From: Rhizobium sp. NRK18
Lineage (GTDB): Bacteria > Pseudomonadota > Alphaproteobacteria > Rhizobiales > Rhizobiaceae
Assembly (NCBI RefSeq): GCF_024385575.1
Contig: NZ_JANFMV010000001.1
Coordinates: 1 to 64,000, forward strand
Reading direction: 5' to 3'
Length of the DNA: 64,000 nucleotides
Position numbers and translations under genes: made by a program. The notes under the pieces are model-generated. The model saw only the letters and a list, made by a program, of their open reading frames with translations. It was not told the DNA's origin and ran no database searches. Shown one piece after another: positions 17,197 through 26,373 of this stretch; within the stretch, counting starts at the first letter, position 1; every line of letters starts with the position of its first letter.

Positions 17197-17940
17197 ATGA
17201 TCCTTTTTCCCGCAATCGACCTCAAGGACGGCCAGTGCGTGCGCCTGAAGCTTGGCGACATGGACCAGGCGACCGTCTACAATCCCGATCCGGCGGCGCA
17301 GGCGAAAGCCTTTGAAGACCAGGGCTTCGAATGGCTGCACGTGGTCGATCTCAACGGTGCATTCGCCGGCGAGACGGTCAACGGCGCCGCGGTCGACGCG
17401 ATCCTGAAGGCGACAAAGAACCCGGTGCAGCTCGGCGGCGGTATCCGCACGCTGGATCATATCGAAAACTGGCTGTCGCGCGGCCTGTCGCGTGTCATTC
17501 TCGGCACCGTCGCAGTGCGCGATCCGGCGCTGGTCATCGAGGCCTGCAAGAAGTTTCCCGGCAAGGTCGCCGTCGGCATCGACGCCAAGGGCGGCAAGGT
17601 CGCCGTCGAAGGCTGGGCGGAAGCCTCCGAGCTCGGCGTCATCGAGCTTGCGAAGAAATTCGAGGGCGTCGGCGTCGCGGCGATCATCTACACCGACATC
17701 GACCGCGACGGCATCCTGACCGGCATCAACTGGGATTCGACACTGGAGCTTGCCGAGACCGTCTCCATTCCAGTCATCGCGTCCGGCGGCCTTGCCTCGC
17801 TCGACGATATCCGCCGCATGCTCGAGCCCGATGCCGCCAGGCTGGAAGGTGCGATTTCCGGCCGCGCGCTTTATGATGGGCGCATCGATCCCGCCGAGGC
17901 GCTGAAGCTGATCCGTGATGCGAAGGAGTTGGCCCGATGA
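17197..17940 (+). CDS. hisA: phosphoribosylformimino-AICAR ribotide isomerase
   Basis: Beta-alpha-barrel isomerase HisA (247 aa). The first catalytic Asp is in [13 protein letters not shown] and the second in [14 protein letters not shown]. Two phosphate-binding half-barrel motifs are LGGGIRT and ASGGLAS. Its stop overlaps the hisF start (ATGA at 17937-17940), which suggests translational coupling. Confidence 0.97.
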   Translation: MILFPAIDLKDGQCVRLKLGDMDQATVYNPDPAAQAKAFEDQGFEWLHVVDLNGAFAGETVNGAAVDAILKATKNPVQLGGGIRTLDHIENWLSRGLSRVILGTVAVRDPALVIEACKKFPGKVAVGIDAKGGKVAVEGWAEASELGVIELAKKFEGVGVAAIIYTDIDRDGILTGINWDSTLELAETVSIPVIASGGLASLDDIRRMLEPDAARLEGAISGRALYDGRIDPAEALKLIRDAKELAR

Positions 17941-18713
17941 CCCTCAAGGCCCGCGTGATCCCCTGCCTGGACGTGAAGGACGGCCGCGTCGTCAAGGGCG
18001 TCAATTTCGTCGACCTGATCGATGCCGGCGATCCGGTCGAATCGGCCCGCGCCTACGATGCCGCCGGCGCCGACGAGCTCTGCTTCCTCGACATCACCGC
18101 CTCCTCCGACAATCGCGACACGATCTTCGACGTGGTCCAGCGCACCGCCGAGCATTGCTTCATGCCGCTGACGGTCGGCGGCGGTGTTCGTGCGATTGCC
18201 GATATCCGCAAGCTTTTGCTCTGCGGCGCCGACAAGGTCTCGATCAACTCGGCGGCGGTGAACAATCCCGATTTCGTGGCCGAAGCCGCCGACAAGTTCG
18301 GCAACCAGTGCATCGTCGTCTCGATCGACGCCAAGAAGGTGTCGAAGGACGGTGAAACGGACCGCTGGGAGATCTTCACGCATGGCGGCCGCAATCCGAC
18401 CGGCATCGACGCCGTCGAGTTCGCCGGCAGGATGGTCGAGCGCGGCGCAGGCGAACTGCTGGTCACTTCGATGGACCGCGATGGAACGAAGAGCGGCTAC
18501 GATATCGCGCTGACGCGCACCATCGCCGACAGCGTGCGCGTTCCGGTGATCGCGTCGGGCGGCGTCGGAACGCTCGACGATCTGGTTGCCGGCGTCAAGG
18601 AAGGCCATGCGACGGCCGTTCTTGCCGCCTCCATCTTCCACTTCGGCACCTATTCCATAGCCGAAGCCAAGCGCTACATGGCCGATCGCCGCATCGCCAT
18701 GCGGCTCGATTAG
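17937..18713 (+). CDS. hisF: imidazole glycerol phosphate synthase, cyclase subunit
   Basis: Cyclase HisF (258 aa), the barrel paralogue of HisA. Catalytic Asp is in [14 protein letters not shown] and the second in [13 protein letters not shown]. Phosphate-binding motifs are VGGGVR and [10 protein letters not shown]. It makes IGP and AICAR with HisH. It overlaps hisA by 4 bases and is 9 bases ahead of hisE. Confidence 0.97.
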   Translation: MTLKARVIPCLDVKDGRVVKGVNFVDLIDAGDPVESARAYDAAGADELCFLDITASSDNRDTIFDVVQRTAEHCFMPLTVGGGVRAIADIRKLLLCGADKVSINSAAVNNPDFVAEAADKFGNQCIVVSIDAKKVSKDGETDRWEIFTHGGRNPTGIDAVEFAGRMVERGAGELLVTSMDRDGTKSGYDIALTRTIADSVRVPVIASGGVGTLDDLVAGVKEGHATAVLAASIFHFGTYSIAEAKRYMADRRIAMRLD

Positions 18714-18722
18714 GAGAGTTCG

Positions 18723-19037
18723 ATGACCACCTTCACCCTGGCCGATCTCGAAGCGATCGTCGCAAGGCGGGCAAGCGCCTCACCCGAGGAATCCTGGACG
18801 GCCAAGCTCGCGGCGGCCGGTCAGACAAAGGCCGCCAAGAAACTCGGCGAAGAGGCTGTGGAAACCGTTATCGCCGCCATCAGCCAGGACCGGAAGAATC
18901 TGGTCGATGAAAGCGCGGATTTGCTTTATCACCTGCTTGTCGTGCTGAAGATTGCAGGCATTCCGCTTCAGGACGTGCTGGCCGAGCTTGAACGTCGCAC
19001 GGCGCAATCGGGCTTGCAGGAAAAGGCGAGCCGGTAA
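18723..19037 (+). CDS. hisE: phosphoribosyl-ATP pyrophosphatase
   Basis: HisE (104 aa), the second step of histidine synthesis, hydrolysing PR-ATP to PR-AMP. The metal-binding helix motifs are [13 protein letters not shown] and [12 protein letters not shown], typical of MazG-like all-alpha pyrophosphatases. It is separate from hisI, as in other rhizobia; hisI is not in the window. GGAGAG lies just upstream of the ATG. coaA follows after 13 bases. Confidence 0.96.
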   Translation: MTTFTLADLEAIVARRASASPEESWTAKLAAAGQTKAAKKLGEEAVETVIAAISQDRKNLVDESADLLYHLLVVLKIAGIPLQDVLAELERRTAQSGLQEKASR

Positions 19038-19050
19038 GGGAAGGACGCGC

Positions 19051-20034
19051 ATGGACAGCGCCGAATCGGTGGAGTTTCTCGACCATTTCAAGGAGAGCCA
19101 ATACTCTCCCTACCGCTTCTTCACCTCGGACGAATGGGCCAAATTCAGGGCCGATACGCCGCTGACGCTGTCGGCCGACGAAGTGAACCGGTTGCGTTCG
19201 CTCAACGACCCGATCGATCTGGAGGAAGTGCGGCGCATCTATCTGTCGCTCTCACGCCTTCTGTCCGCCCACGTCGAATCGTCCCAGCTGCTCTTCCAGC
19301 AGCGCTCCAGCTTCCTGAACTTCAAGGCCGACGTCAAAACGCCGTTCATCATCGGGATTGCCGGTTCGGTGGCGGTCGGCAAGTCGACCACGGCGCGTAT
19401 CCTGAAGGAACTGCTGGCGCGCTGGCCTTCGAGCCCGAAGGTCGATCTCATCACCACCGACGGCTTTCTGCATCCGAACGCCTATCTGAAGGCCAACGGC
19501 ATGATGGATCGCAAGGGCTTTCCGGAAAGCTACGACATCGGCACGATTCTGCGTTTCCTCTCCGCCATCAAGGCGGGCCGGCCGAACGTCAAGGCGCCGT
19601 GCTATTCGCACCTGGTCTACGACGTCATCCCCGACGAGTTCATCACCATCGACAGGCCCGATATCCTCATCTTCGAGGGTATCAACGTGCTGCAGTCGCG
19701 CGATCTGCCCGCCGACGGCAAGATGGTGCCGATCGTCTCCGACTTCTTCGATTTCTCGATCTACATCGATGCCGACGAGGAACTCATTCACACCTGGTAT
19801 GTCGAGCGCTTCATGCGGTTGCGCGAAACAGCCTTTCGCGATCCGAGCTCCTATTTCCACCGCTATGCCTCGATCGGCGCCGACGAGGCGTTGAAGATCG
19901 CCGAAGGCCTGTGGGCCAACACCAACCTGAAGAACCTGCACCAGAACATTCTGCCGACCCGGCCGCGCGCCGATCTGATCCTGCAGAAGGGCAAGGACCA
20001 TCTGGTCGAGAAGGTCGCGCTCAGGAAGCTCTGA
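19051..20034 (+). CDS. coaA: pantothenate kinase type I
   Basis: CoaA (327 aa) phosphorylates pantothenate, the first step of CoA synthesis. The P-loop is [11 protein letters not shown], followed by [11 protein letters not shown], and RKGFPESYD is family typical. The ATG at 19051 follows GGGAAGGA; the longer frame from 18952 overlaps hisE. Being the last gene of the his cluster is a common rhizobial arrangement. Type I enzymes are usually feedback-inhibited by CoA. It converges on the AlkB-like gene with only 3 bases between stops. Confidence 0.96.
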   Translation: MDSAESVEFLDHFKESQYSPYRFFTSDEWAKFRADTPLTLSADEVNRLRSLNDPIDLEEVRRIYLSLSRLLSAHVESSQLLFQQRSSFLNFKADVKTPFIIGIAGSVAVGKSTTARILKELLARWPSSPKVDLITTDGFLHPNAYLKANGMMDRKGFPESYDIGTILRFLSAIKAGRPNVKAPCYSHLVYDVIPDEFITIDRPDILIFEGINVLQSRDLPADGKMVPIVSDFFDFSIYIDADEELIHTWYVERFMRLRETAFRDPSSYFHRYASIGADEALKIAEGLWANTNLKNLHQNILPTRPRADLILQKGKDHLVEKVALRKL

Positions 20035-20037
20035 GGG

Positions 20038-20649
20038 TCAGGAATTGACCCGCCGCATGGTGAGGTTGATCCTGCCGCCATTCCTGAGAAGGCCGGAAGT
20101 GTCGGGATAGATCCGGTCGACCCCGTGGAAGTTCAGCCGCCCCTCGCCGCCGATGATGACCGCGTCGCCGCTTTCCAGCCGGAAGGACACGGTCCGGTCG
20201 TTGCGGTTCTTGCCGCCGACGCGAAACAGGCAGGCATTGCCAAGCGACAAGGACAGAACGGGGGCCGAGAAATCCTTCTCGTCGCGATCCTGATGGAGAC
20301 CCATTTTCGCTTCATCGGTGTAATAGTTGACGAGGCAGGCCTCGGGCTCCTGCGCATATCCGGAGAGTTCGGACCAGATGTCCATGAGGATGCCGGGCAT
20401 GGCCGGCCATGGCTTGCCGGTCGCCGGATGCGTCGGCTGGTAGCGGTACCCCCGCTCCTTGTCGGTCACCCAGCCCAGCGGACCGCAATTGGTCATGCGC
20501 ACAGACATCGGCTTGCCGGTCTTCGGCATGGTCGGCACGAACAGCGGCGCCTCGGCCACGACGGCGCGGATCTCGGCGAGAACGGCTTCCTGGCGCTCCC
20601 GGTCGAGATAGCCCGGTATGTGTCGGATGCCTTTCGGCAGAACCAGCAT
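20038..20649 (-). CDS. alkB: AlkB-like Fe(II)/2-oxoglutarate-dependent dioxygenase
   Basis: 203-aa protein of the AlkB superfamily, which oxidatively demethylates alkylated bases. Iron ligands are His119 and Asp121 (LHQDRDE) and His175 (NFHGVDR), and 2-oxoglutarate is bound by the arginines of RINLTMRR. VNYYTDEAKMG is a further family motif. The ATG at 20649 has GGGAGG 7 bases upstream, so it is preferred over 20664. It lies 69 bases downstream of arfB. No Ada box or ada gene is near. Nucleic-acid substrate specificity is not readable. Confidence 0.88.
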   Translation of the reverse strand: MLVLPKGIRHIPGYLDRERQEAVLAEIRAVVAEAPLFVPTMPKTGKPMSVRMTNCGPLGWVTDKERGYRYQPTHPATGKPWPAMPGILMDIWSELSGYAQEPEACLVNYYTDEAKMGLHQDRDEKDFSAPVLSLSLGNACLFRVGGKNRNDRTVSFRLESGDAVIIGGEGRLNFHGVDRIYPDTSGLLRNGGRINLTMRRVNS

Positions 20650-20718
20650 CGGAAAACCTCCCATGTCAGCGGATCGGTTATGGCCACGAAACAGAAACGG
20701 CGGCGGCCCGGCTACGGA

Positions 20719-21153
20719 TCACTCGCCGTCCGGCGTGCCGCGCATCTTCTTGATTTCGGAGCGTCCCGCCTTGGCCTTCAACCGCCGCTCGATCGATCCC
20801 TTGGTCGGCTTGGTCTTCCGGCGGCGCGGCGGCGGCGGCGCTGCGGCCTCAAGGATCAGTTCCTTCAGCCGTTCGCGCGCGTCTTCGCGGTTGCGCTCCT
20901 GGCTGCGATAGCGACTGGCCTCGATCATCAGGACGCCATCCTTGGACAAGCGTCTGCCGGCGAGCTTCACCGCATTGGCCTTGACCCGCTCCGGCAAGGA
21001 AGGCGAACCCTTCAGGTTGAAGAAAAGCTGGACGGCTGTCGACACCTTGTTGACGTTCTGGCCGCCCGGCCCGCCGGCCAGAACGAATTGCTCGCTCAGC
21101 TCCCAGCCGGCGATGACGATGTGGTCGTTGATGTAGAGCGCGGCACTGGCCAT
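20719..21153 (-). CDS. arfB: peptidyl-tRNA hydrolase ArfB (ribosome rescue)
   Basis: 144-aa release-factor-like protein. The GGQ motif lies in AGGPGGQNVNKVST near residues 27-40. The C-terminus is a long basic tail (PRRRKTKPTKGS, RRLKAKAGR) that in ArfB enters the empty mRNA channel. It frees ribosomes stalled on non-stop mRNA. The lack of the codon-recognition domain separates it from RF1/RF2. It is upstream of the AlkB-like gene on the same strand and probably cotranscribed. Confidence 0.92.
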   Translation of the reverse strand: MASAALYINDHIVIAGWELSEQFVLAGGPGGQNVNKVSTAVQLFFNLKGSPSLPERVKANAVKLAGRRLSKDGVLMIEASRYRSQERNREDARERLKELILEAAAPPPPRRRKTKPTKGSIERRLKAKAGRSEIKKMRGTPDGE

Positions 21154-21204
21154 GAGATCGTCGTCCTTCCGGCCGATCTATCCCACAGCAGCGACAAAAT
21201 GAAA

Positions 21205-21232
21205 ACCCGGCTGCGATCGCTCGCGGCCGGGT
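21205..21232 (-). terminator. terminator of the autotransporter gene; copy 1 of a 28-bp repeat
   Basis: ACCCGGC (21205-21211) pairs with GCCGGGT (21226-21232), with inner GCGA/TCGC pairing. On the minus strand it is followed by TTTTC. The 28 bases match the hairpin at 23635-23662 at 25 of 28 positions in the same orientation. Confidence 0.75.
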
Positions 21233-21254
21233 CGGGTTTCGATAGGCTTTGCGA

Positions 21255-23480
21255 TCACATGCCGCCGATCGGCACGGAAAGTCGAACGCCGCCCGAAACG
21301 GTGAAATCGCCGTCGAATGTCGTTGCCGCCTCAATGCGACCAGTCAGCCGTACCGAACCGAAGTCGCTCGAAATCTCGGATCCAATACCGTAGGTCACGG
21401 CCTCGAATTTTCCCGGGGTCGAGAAATCGACACTGCTGCCGAGCGCTGCGACGGAGACATCGCCACCATTGCGGCCGGCGGCCGAAATGGTGACGAAAGG
21501 CATCAGGTGATGCTTGCCAGCGTCCGTCTCGAAATCCATGGGCATGCCGAGCTTGAGCGCGCCGAGCAGGATGTCGCTGCTTCTCGACGCCACCGTCGCG
21601 CCGTCGTAGCCGGACACATCCATGGTCCCCGACCAATGGTGCAGCCAGCCGAGGTCCGCGCCGAATTTCAGGCCGGCACCGGCGAACACATCTGCCTTCT
21701 CGTAGGCAACGCCGGTGGTCAGAGCGACGAATCCGCCCGTCTCGTCGCCCGATCCCGTCGCCCAGTCGGGACTGTCGAGTTTCGTTGCGAGAACGCCGCC
21801 GAACGCCGCGCCATGCAGGGACAAACCGCCTCCGTAGGCATGGACTGCCCTCAGACCGGCAAAGGCCGAATACTGGTCGATATCATGCCAGCCGTCATCA
21901 AGCCTTGCACGATAGCGCGTGGCGCCACCGAAGATGCCGATCGTGTCGGACGCCGTGACATCCTGGTCATGCCCCAGCATCACGCCGCCGCCAAAGGCAT
22001 CGTATCCCTGGTAGGTGCTGTCATCGCCGTACTGGGCATAGGAACCGAAGCCTGTGGCCCACCAGCCCCGCACGCCCGGGTCGCGGTCGACCAGTGCCGT
22101 CACCACGTTGCCGAACATCAGGCTGGTCGACGCGTCCATGGCATCGAATACCGCCGGATCGAAGGTCGCGATCGCCGTGTCGGTGACGATTGCCGGCGTT
22201 CCGTTCAATTTCACGATCTCGGGTGCGGATACGAAGCTGAGGTAGGACGCGACGGGCGTCGCCACCTCGAACGTATCATTGCCGTCGCCAAGCTCGATGG
22301 TGCCGTCGATGTGGGAACCGCGGCCAATGACCAGCGTGTCGTCGCCCATGCCGAGGTCGATCGCCTCGCCGCTGGTCCCGACGAGAGTGCCGTAGTTGTA
22401 GACGATCTGCGATCCCTCATCCGCCGCATCGGTGCCGATGGCCTTGTAACCGCTGATGTAGCCCCAGTTGTAGATGTAGGAGGTGACCCCGCTCGCCTGG
22501 ATGTCGAAGTCTATGCCGTAACCCGGATCGAGGCTGGAAAGATCCCGGACGGCGATGATGGTTCCGGTGTTGATCACGGTGCCGGAATCGATGTCGATGC
22601 CGTCGTCGCCGGCCTCGATCGTGCCGCTGTTGCGAATCACCGCATCCGTTCCGATCTTGATGCCGTCGTCGCCGGATGTGATCGTGCCCGTATTGGTGAC
22701 GCTGATACCGGTGTCGTCTGCGTTGACCCCTTCTCCATCGACGTCGATGCTGCCGTTGTTCACGACAGTGCTGTTTGCGCCGACCTGGATGCCGTCATCA
22801 CCTGCGGTGATCGTGCCCTCGTTCTTGACCGAGGCATTGTCGTTGACGTTGATGCCGTCGTGGATGGCCTTGATCGTGCCGCTGTTTTCAATATCGGCAT
22901 TGTCGCCGCCGTGAACGCCGTCATACCCGGCATCAATCGTGCCGGTATTGGTCAGCGTCAGGTCATCATCGGCGTCGATCCCGTGATGATCCGTGCCGGC
23001 ACTGCTGGTGATCGTTCCCGAGTTGACGATCGTGGCTCCGATGCCGACCTGTATGCCGTCGTCGCCTGCCGCGATCGTTCCGGTGTTGGTGATCGTAGCA
23101 TTCTCATCGAGATGAATGCCGTCCTTGGTCGAGCTGCTGATGGAGCCGTTGTTGACGATCGTGGCGTCATCATCACCCTCGACGGCATGCGTGCCCGTCG
23201 AAGAGATGGAACCATCATTGGTCAGATCGACATTATCCTTGAACAGGAAGCCCTGAGACGCCCCGCCTGAAACGGTAGCCCCCGTCTCGACCTTGATTTT
23301 GGCATCGTCGAGGCCGCTGTCGCGAATACCGCTCGAGGTACCGGAACAGGTGACTGTGTCACCATCCGACGGCGAAGAGGGATCGCATGCGGCCATGGCT
23401 GACTGCACCGGAATGGCCGCGACGCCCGCGAGCAACAGGGCTGCACTCAGGAAAATCCGGCTTGAAGGACGCTCGTACAT
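21255..23480 (-). CDS. autotransporter with repetitive Asp/Gly-rich passenger
   Basis: 741-aa type V secretion protein. The ATG at 23480 starts a Sec signal (RIFLSAALLLAGVAAIPV, cleavage after AMA). Two cysteines (ACDPS, VTCSG) follow. Then come about 11-13 repeats of roughly 21 residues with the core N-x-G-T/S-I-x-A-G-D-D-G-I, expected to form a beta-helix. From about residue 460 to the end lies an autotransporter beta-barrel (GWWATGFGSYAQY, GGGVMLGHD, final strand VRLSVPIGGM). The last residue is Met, not the usual Phe/Trp. Role is probably surface adhesion or matrix binding, an inference. Two hairpins, near-identical and in the same orientation, flank the gene. The antisense frame 21249-23270 is a shadow. 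Confidence 0.85.
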   Translation of the reverse strand: MYERPSSRIFLSAALLLAGVAAIPVQSAMAACDPSSPSDGDTVTCSGTSSGIRDSGLDDAKIKVETGATVSGGASQGFLFKDNVDLTNDGSISSTGTHAVEGDDDATIVNNGSISSSTKDGIHLDENATITNTGTIAAGDDGIQVGIGATIVNSGTITSSAGTDHHGIDADDDLTLTNTGTIDAGYDGVHGGDNADIENSGTIKAIHDGINVNDNASVKNEGTITAGDDGIQVGANSTVVNNGSIDVDGEGVNADDTGISVTNTGTITSGDDGIKIGTDAVIRNSGTIEAGDDGIDIDSGTVINTGTIIAVRDLSSLDPGYGIDFDIQASGVTSYIYNWGYISGYKAIGTDAADEGSQIVYNYGTLVGTSGEAIDLGMGDDTLVIGRGSHIDGTIELGDGNDTFEVATPVASYLSFVSAPEIVKLNGTPAIVTDTAIATFDPAVFDAMDASTSLMFGNVVTALVDRDPGVRGWWATGFGSYAQYGDDSTYQGYDAFGGGVMLGHDQDVTASDTIGIFGGATRYRARLDDGWHDIDQYSAFAGLRAVHAYGGGLSLHGAAFGGVLATKLDSPDWATGSGDETGGFVALTTGVAYEKADVFAGAGLKFGADLGWLHHWSGTMDVSGYDGATVASRSSDILLGALKLGMPMDFETDAGKHHLMPFVTISAAGRNGGDVSVAALGSSVDFSTPGKFEAVTYGIGSEISSDFGSVRLTGRIEAATTFDGDFTVSGGVRLSVPIGGM
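22358..23231 (-). repeat. passenger-domain coding repeats (about 63 bp period)
   Basis: Successive units such as ATITNTGTIAAGDDGIQVG, ASVKNEGTITAGDDGIQVG and AVIRNSGTIEAGDDGIDID recur with a period of about 21 codons. The GDDGI core and the N-x-G-T-I turn are the best kept. Units at both ends are degenerate. Confidence 0.85.
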
Positions 23481-23524
23481 AGGTTTCCGCCTAGTCCATA
23501 CGTTGAACACGACGGAGTCGCTAT

Positions 23525-23610
23525 GCATTGCACATTACAATGCGATGACAACCTTACGTTACGGAACAGGTAGTCTTAACTTTACGGTAACCATGTTGCA
23601 GTTCGGCAAC
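23525..23610. promoter_or_regulatory. dyads upstream of the autotransporter
   Basis: GCATTG (23525-23530) faces CAATGC (23538-23543) across 7 bases, and GTTGC (23595-23599) faces GCAAC (23606-23610). Between them TTACGTTACGG and TTTACGGTAACC share a TTACGGTAA-like element. They lie in the 210-base gap upstream of the autotransporter start; protein binding is speculative. Confidence 0.3.
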
Positions 23611-23634
23611 TCCCGGTTTTCGTCACACAAAAAT

Positions 23635-23662
23635 ACCCGGCCGCGATCGCTCACAGCCGGGT
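23635..23662 (-). terminator. pckA terminator; copy 2 of a 28-bp repeat
   Basis: ACCCGGC (23635-23641) pairs with GCCGGGT (23656-23662). On the minus strand, the direction of pckA, it is followed by ATTTTTGT, an intrinsic terminator. It is nearly identical to the hairpin at 21205-21232. Confidence 0.8.
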
Positions 23663-23690
23663 TCTGTCCTCCCTGGACTTTTTGTTCGGG

Positions 23691-25301
23691 TCATTCCGCT
23701 GCGATGGCAAGAACCGGTGCCGCGCTGGCGACGTCGCCGCTGACGTGATCCTCGAACTTCGCAAAGTTCTCGATGAACATCGTCACAAGCTTGCGGGCCT
23801 GGGCGTCGTAGGCTTCACCATCAGCCCAGGTCGAGCGCGGATCGAGGATCTTCGTGTCGACACCGCTGGCTGCAACCGGCACGGCAAAGCCGAAGTTCGG
23901 ATCCGTGCGGAACTCCGCCGTCTTCAGCTCGCCCGACAGTGCCGCCGTCAGCAGCGCGCGGGTCGCCTTGATCGGCATGCGGCTGCCGACGCCGTAGGCG
24001 CCGCCGGTCCAGCCGGTGTTGACCAGCCAGCAGTCGACGCCATGCTCGGCGATCAGCTCCTTGAGCAGATTGCCGTATTCCGTCGGATGACGCGGCATGA
24101 AGGGGGCGCCGAAGCAGGTCGAGAAGGTCGCTTCCGGCTCCGTCACGCCCTTTTCCGTACCGGCGACCTTGGCGGTGTAGCCGGACAGGAAGTGGTACAT
24201 GGCCTGTTCCGGCGTCAGCTTGGCAATCGGCGGCAGCACGCCGAAAGCATCCGCCGTCAGCATGATGATCGTCTTGGGATGGCTGGCGCGGCCGGTCTTC
24301 GATGCATTCGGAATGAAGTGCAGCGGGTAGGCGCAACGCGTGTTTTCGGTCAGCGATCCGTCGTTGAAATCCGGAACGCCATTCTCGTCGAGGACGACGT
24401 TCTCCAGAACCGTGCTGAAGCGCTTCGTCGTGGCGAAGATTTCCGGCTCGGCCTCAGCCGACAGGCGGATCGTCTTGGCGTAGCAACCGCCTTCGAAGTT
24501 GAAGATGCCGGCCTTGCCCCAGCCATGCTCGTCGTCACCGATCAGCGTGCGCGACGGATCGGCCGAAAGCGTGGTCTTGCCGGTGCCCGACAGGCCGAAG
24601 AAAACGGCGCTGTCGCCCTTCGGACCTTCATTGGCCGAGCAATGCATCGGCATGACGCCCTTTTCCGGCAGAAGGTAGTTGAGCACGGTGAAGACCGACT
24701 TCTTGATCTCGCCGGCATAGGACGTGCCGCCGATGAGGACCAGTCCGTTGGTCAGGTCGCAGGCGATCACGGTCTCGGTGCGGCAGCCGTGGCGTTCCGG
24801 GTCGGCCTTGAAGCTCGGCAGGTCGATAATCGTCAGCTTGGCGACGAAATCTTCGAGTGCTTCCTTTTCCGGGCGAATCAGCAGGTTGCGGATGAAGAGC
24901 GAATGCCAGGCGAGCTCGGTGACGACCCGCGTCGGCAGGGCGTTTTCCGGATCGGCGCCGCCGACAAGATCCTGCACGAACAGGCTCTTCTTGCGGACAT
25001 GGGCCAGCATGTCCTGATGCAGACGGTCGAAATGGGCCGGCGTCATCGGCTTGTTGTTGTCCCACCAGATCTTGTCGACAGTGTTCTCGTCCTTGACGAC
25101 GAACTTGTCCTTCGCCGAACGGCCGGTGTGCTGGCCGGTCAGGGCCCGCACCGCGCCGTCGGCCGTCAGAACGGCCTCCTCGCGACGGACGGCCTCTTCG
25201 ACGAGCTGGCTTTCGCAGTAATTATAAAAAGCATGCGCGGCATCTCCCAGGCCGATATTCGCGATGCTTCTTACCGGGTTGCGAATCCCTTTCTCCTCCA
25301 T
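23691..25301 (-). CDS. pckA: phosphoenolpyruvate carboxykinase (ATP)
   Basis: PckA (536 aa) turns oxaloacetate into PEP, the entry to gluconeogenesis that rhizobia need when growing on dicarboxylates. The kinase-1a P-loop is [13 protein letters not shown], kinase-2 is LIGDDEHGW, and the substrate site includes GRSAKDKF and NTGWTGG. It is divergent from chvI across about 310 bases that hold a long inverted repeat. Its position beside chvI/chvG is conserved in rhizobia, and ChvGI is known to affect pckA in relatives. Confidence 0.97.
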   Translation of the reverse strand: MEEKGIRNPVRSIANIGLGDAAHAFYNYCESQLVEEAVRREEAVLTADGAVRALTGQHTGRSAKDKFVVKDENTVDKIWWDNNKPMTPAHFDRLHQDMLAHVRKKSLFVQDLVGGADPENALPTRVVTELAWHSLFIRNLLIRPEKEALEDFVAKLTIIDLPSFKADPERHGCRTETVIACDLTNGLVLIGGTSYAGEIKKSVFTVLNYLLPEKGVMPMHCSANEGPKGDSAVFFGLSGTGKTTLSADPSRTLIGDDEHGWGKAGIFNFEGGCYAKTIRLSAEAEPEIFATTKRFSTVLENVVLDENGVPDFNDGSLTENTRCAYPLHFIPNASKTGRASHPKTIIMLTADAFGVLPPIAKLTPEQAMYHFLSGYTAKVAGTEKGVTEPEATFSTCFGAPFMPRHPTEYGNLLKELIAEHGVDCWLVNTGWTGGAYGVGSRMPIKATRALLTAALSGELKTAEFRTDPNFGFAVPVAASGVDTKILDPRSTWADGEAYDAQARKLVTMFIENFAKFEDHVSGDVASAAPVLAIAAE

Positions 25302-25611
25302 GGCTCCATTCCTTTGCTGCGAGTTACGGAATTAAAATTTTCCGGACAAATAGTCTGTGTTCTCGCAGCTGGCAACCCGGTTGACTCAAAAAAGCTAACA
25401 TAATCAATATATTAATCGATTTAAAAATTTTCCATTCCATTTAAATCGGTTAAATGAGGCGCGCTTTGTGGGTGTTAAAACATTTATTCCACACCTCGAT
25501 CGTTGCCTCCCCTTCCCGTTTGCCACAATTTGTTCCACCTTTATCCCCACATACCCTCCGTCGTAAGTCGAAACAGCCGGAGGAATGACCCATATGGCGG
25601 AGAAAATTGGC
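25302..25611. other. pckA-chvI divergent intergenic region
   Basis: An AT-rich 310-base gap that must hold the promoters of both genes. It contains the inverted repeat annotated at 25414-25451. GGAGG at 25579-25583 and GGAG at 25599-25602 are ribosome sites competing for the chvI start. No small gene is convincing. Confidence 0.6.
25414..25451. promoter_or_regulatory. 12-bp inverted repeat between pckA and chvI
   Basis: AATCGATTTAAA (25414-25425) faces TTTAAATCGGTT (25440-25451): 11 of 12 pairs match, with a 14-base centre. It lies about mid-gap, so a bound protein could affect either promoter. Confidence 0.45.
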
Positions 25612-26334
25612 ATGCAGACGATCGCGCTCGTGGACGACGACCGCAATATCCTGACCTCGGTCTCCATCGCGCTCGAGGCTGAAGGCTATCGCGTCGAAAC
25701 CTATACCGACGGTGCATCTGCGCTCGACGGCCTCCTGGCGCGCCCGCCGCAGCTGGCGATCTTCGATATCAAGATGCCGCGCATGGACGGCATGGAGCTC
25801 TTGCGGCGGCTGCGGCAGAAGTCTGACCTGCCCGTCATCTTTCTCACTTCCAAGGACGAGGAAATCGACGAACTCTTCGGCCTGAAGATGGGCGCCGACG
25901 ATTTCATCACCAAGCCCTTCTCGCAGCGTCTGCTGGTCGAGCGCGTCAAGGCGATCCTGCGGCGTACGGCAAGCCGCGAGGCCGGCGCTGCCGCGGCAAC
26001 GGCAAAACCCGGCCAGACGGAACTCGCCAGGTCGCTCGAGCGCGGCCAGCTGGTCATGGACCAGGAACGCCATACCTGCACCTGGAAGGGAGAGGCCGTG
26101 ACGCTGACCGTCACCGAGTTCCTCATCCTGCATTCGCTGGCCCAGCGCCCCGGCGTCGTCAAGAGCCGCGACGCGCTGATGGACGCCGCCTATGACGAAC
26201 AGGTCTATGTCGACGACCGCACCATCGACAGCCACATCAAGCGGCTGCGAAAGAAATTCAAGATGGTCGATACCGAGTTTGATATGATTGAAACTCTTTA
26301 CGGTGTCGGCTACCGGTTCCGCGAAGCCGCGTAA
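25612..26334 (+). CDS. chvI: response regulator ChvI
   Basis: OmpR/PhoB-type regulator (240 aa from the ATG at 25612). The receiver has LVDDD at 6-10, phosphoacceptor Asp52 in [12 protein letters not shown] (the position known for ChvI), Thr in LTSKDE and Lys in TKPFS. The C-terminal winged helix ends with [16 protein letters not shown] and [10 protein letters not shown]. Starts at 25594 and 25585 are in frame; 25594 has a well-spaced GGAGG, so the N-terminus may be 6 residues longer. ChvI with ChvG and the periplasmic ExoR controls acid response, exopolysaccharide, motility and host infection in rhizobia. chvG follows after 39 bases. Confidence 0.96.
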   Translation: MQTIALVDDDRNILTSVSIALEAEGYRVETYTDGASALDGLLARPPQLAIFDIKMPRMDGMELLRRLRQKSDLPVIFLTSKDEEIDELFGLKMGADDFITKPFSQRLLVERVKAILRRTASREAGAAAATAKPGQTELARSLERGQLVMDQERHTCTWKGEAVTLTVTEFLILHSLAQRPGVVKSRDALMDAAYDEQVYVDDRTIDSHIKRLRKKFKMVDTEFDMIETLYGVGYRFREAA

Positions 26335-26373
26335 GCCCGACCATGCCGCAGCAGCGGTGACAGGGGTTCTTTG

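Noticed and set aside
21249..23270. 673-codon open frame antisense to the autotransporter
   Set aside because: Its repetitive composition merely mirrors the passenger repeats of the real gene; no start signal or motif.
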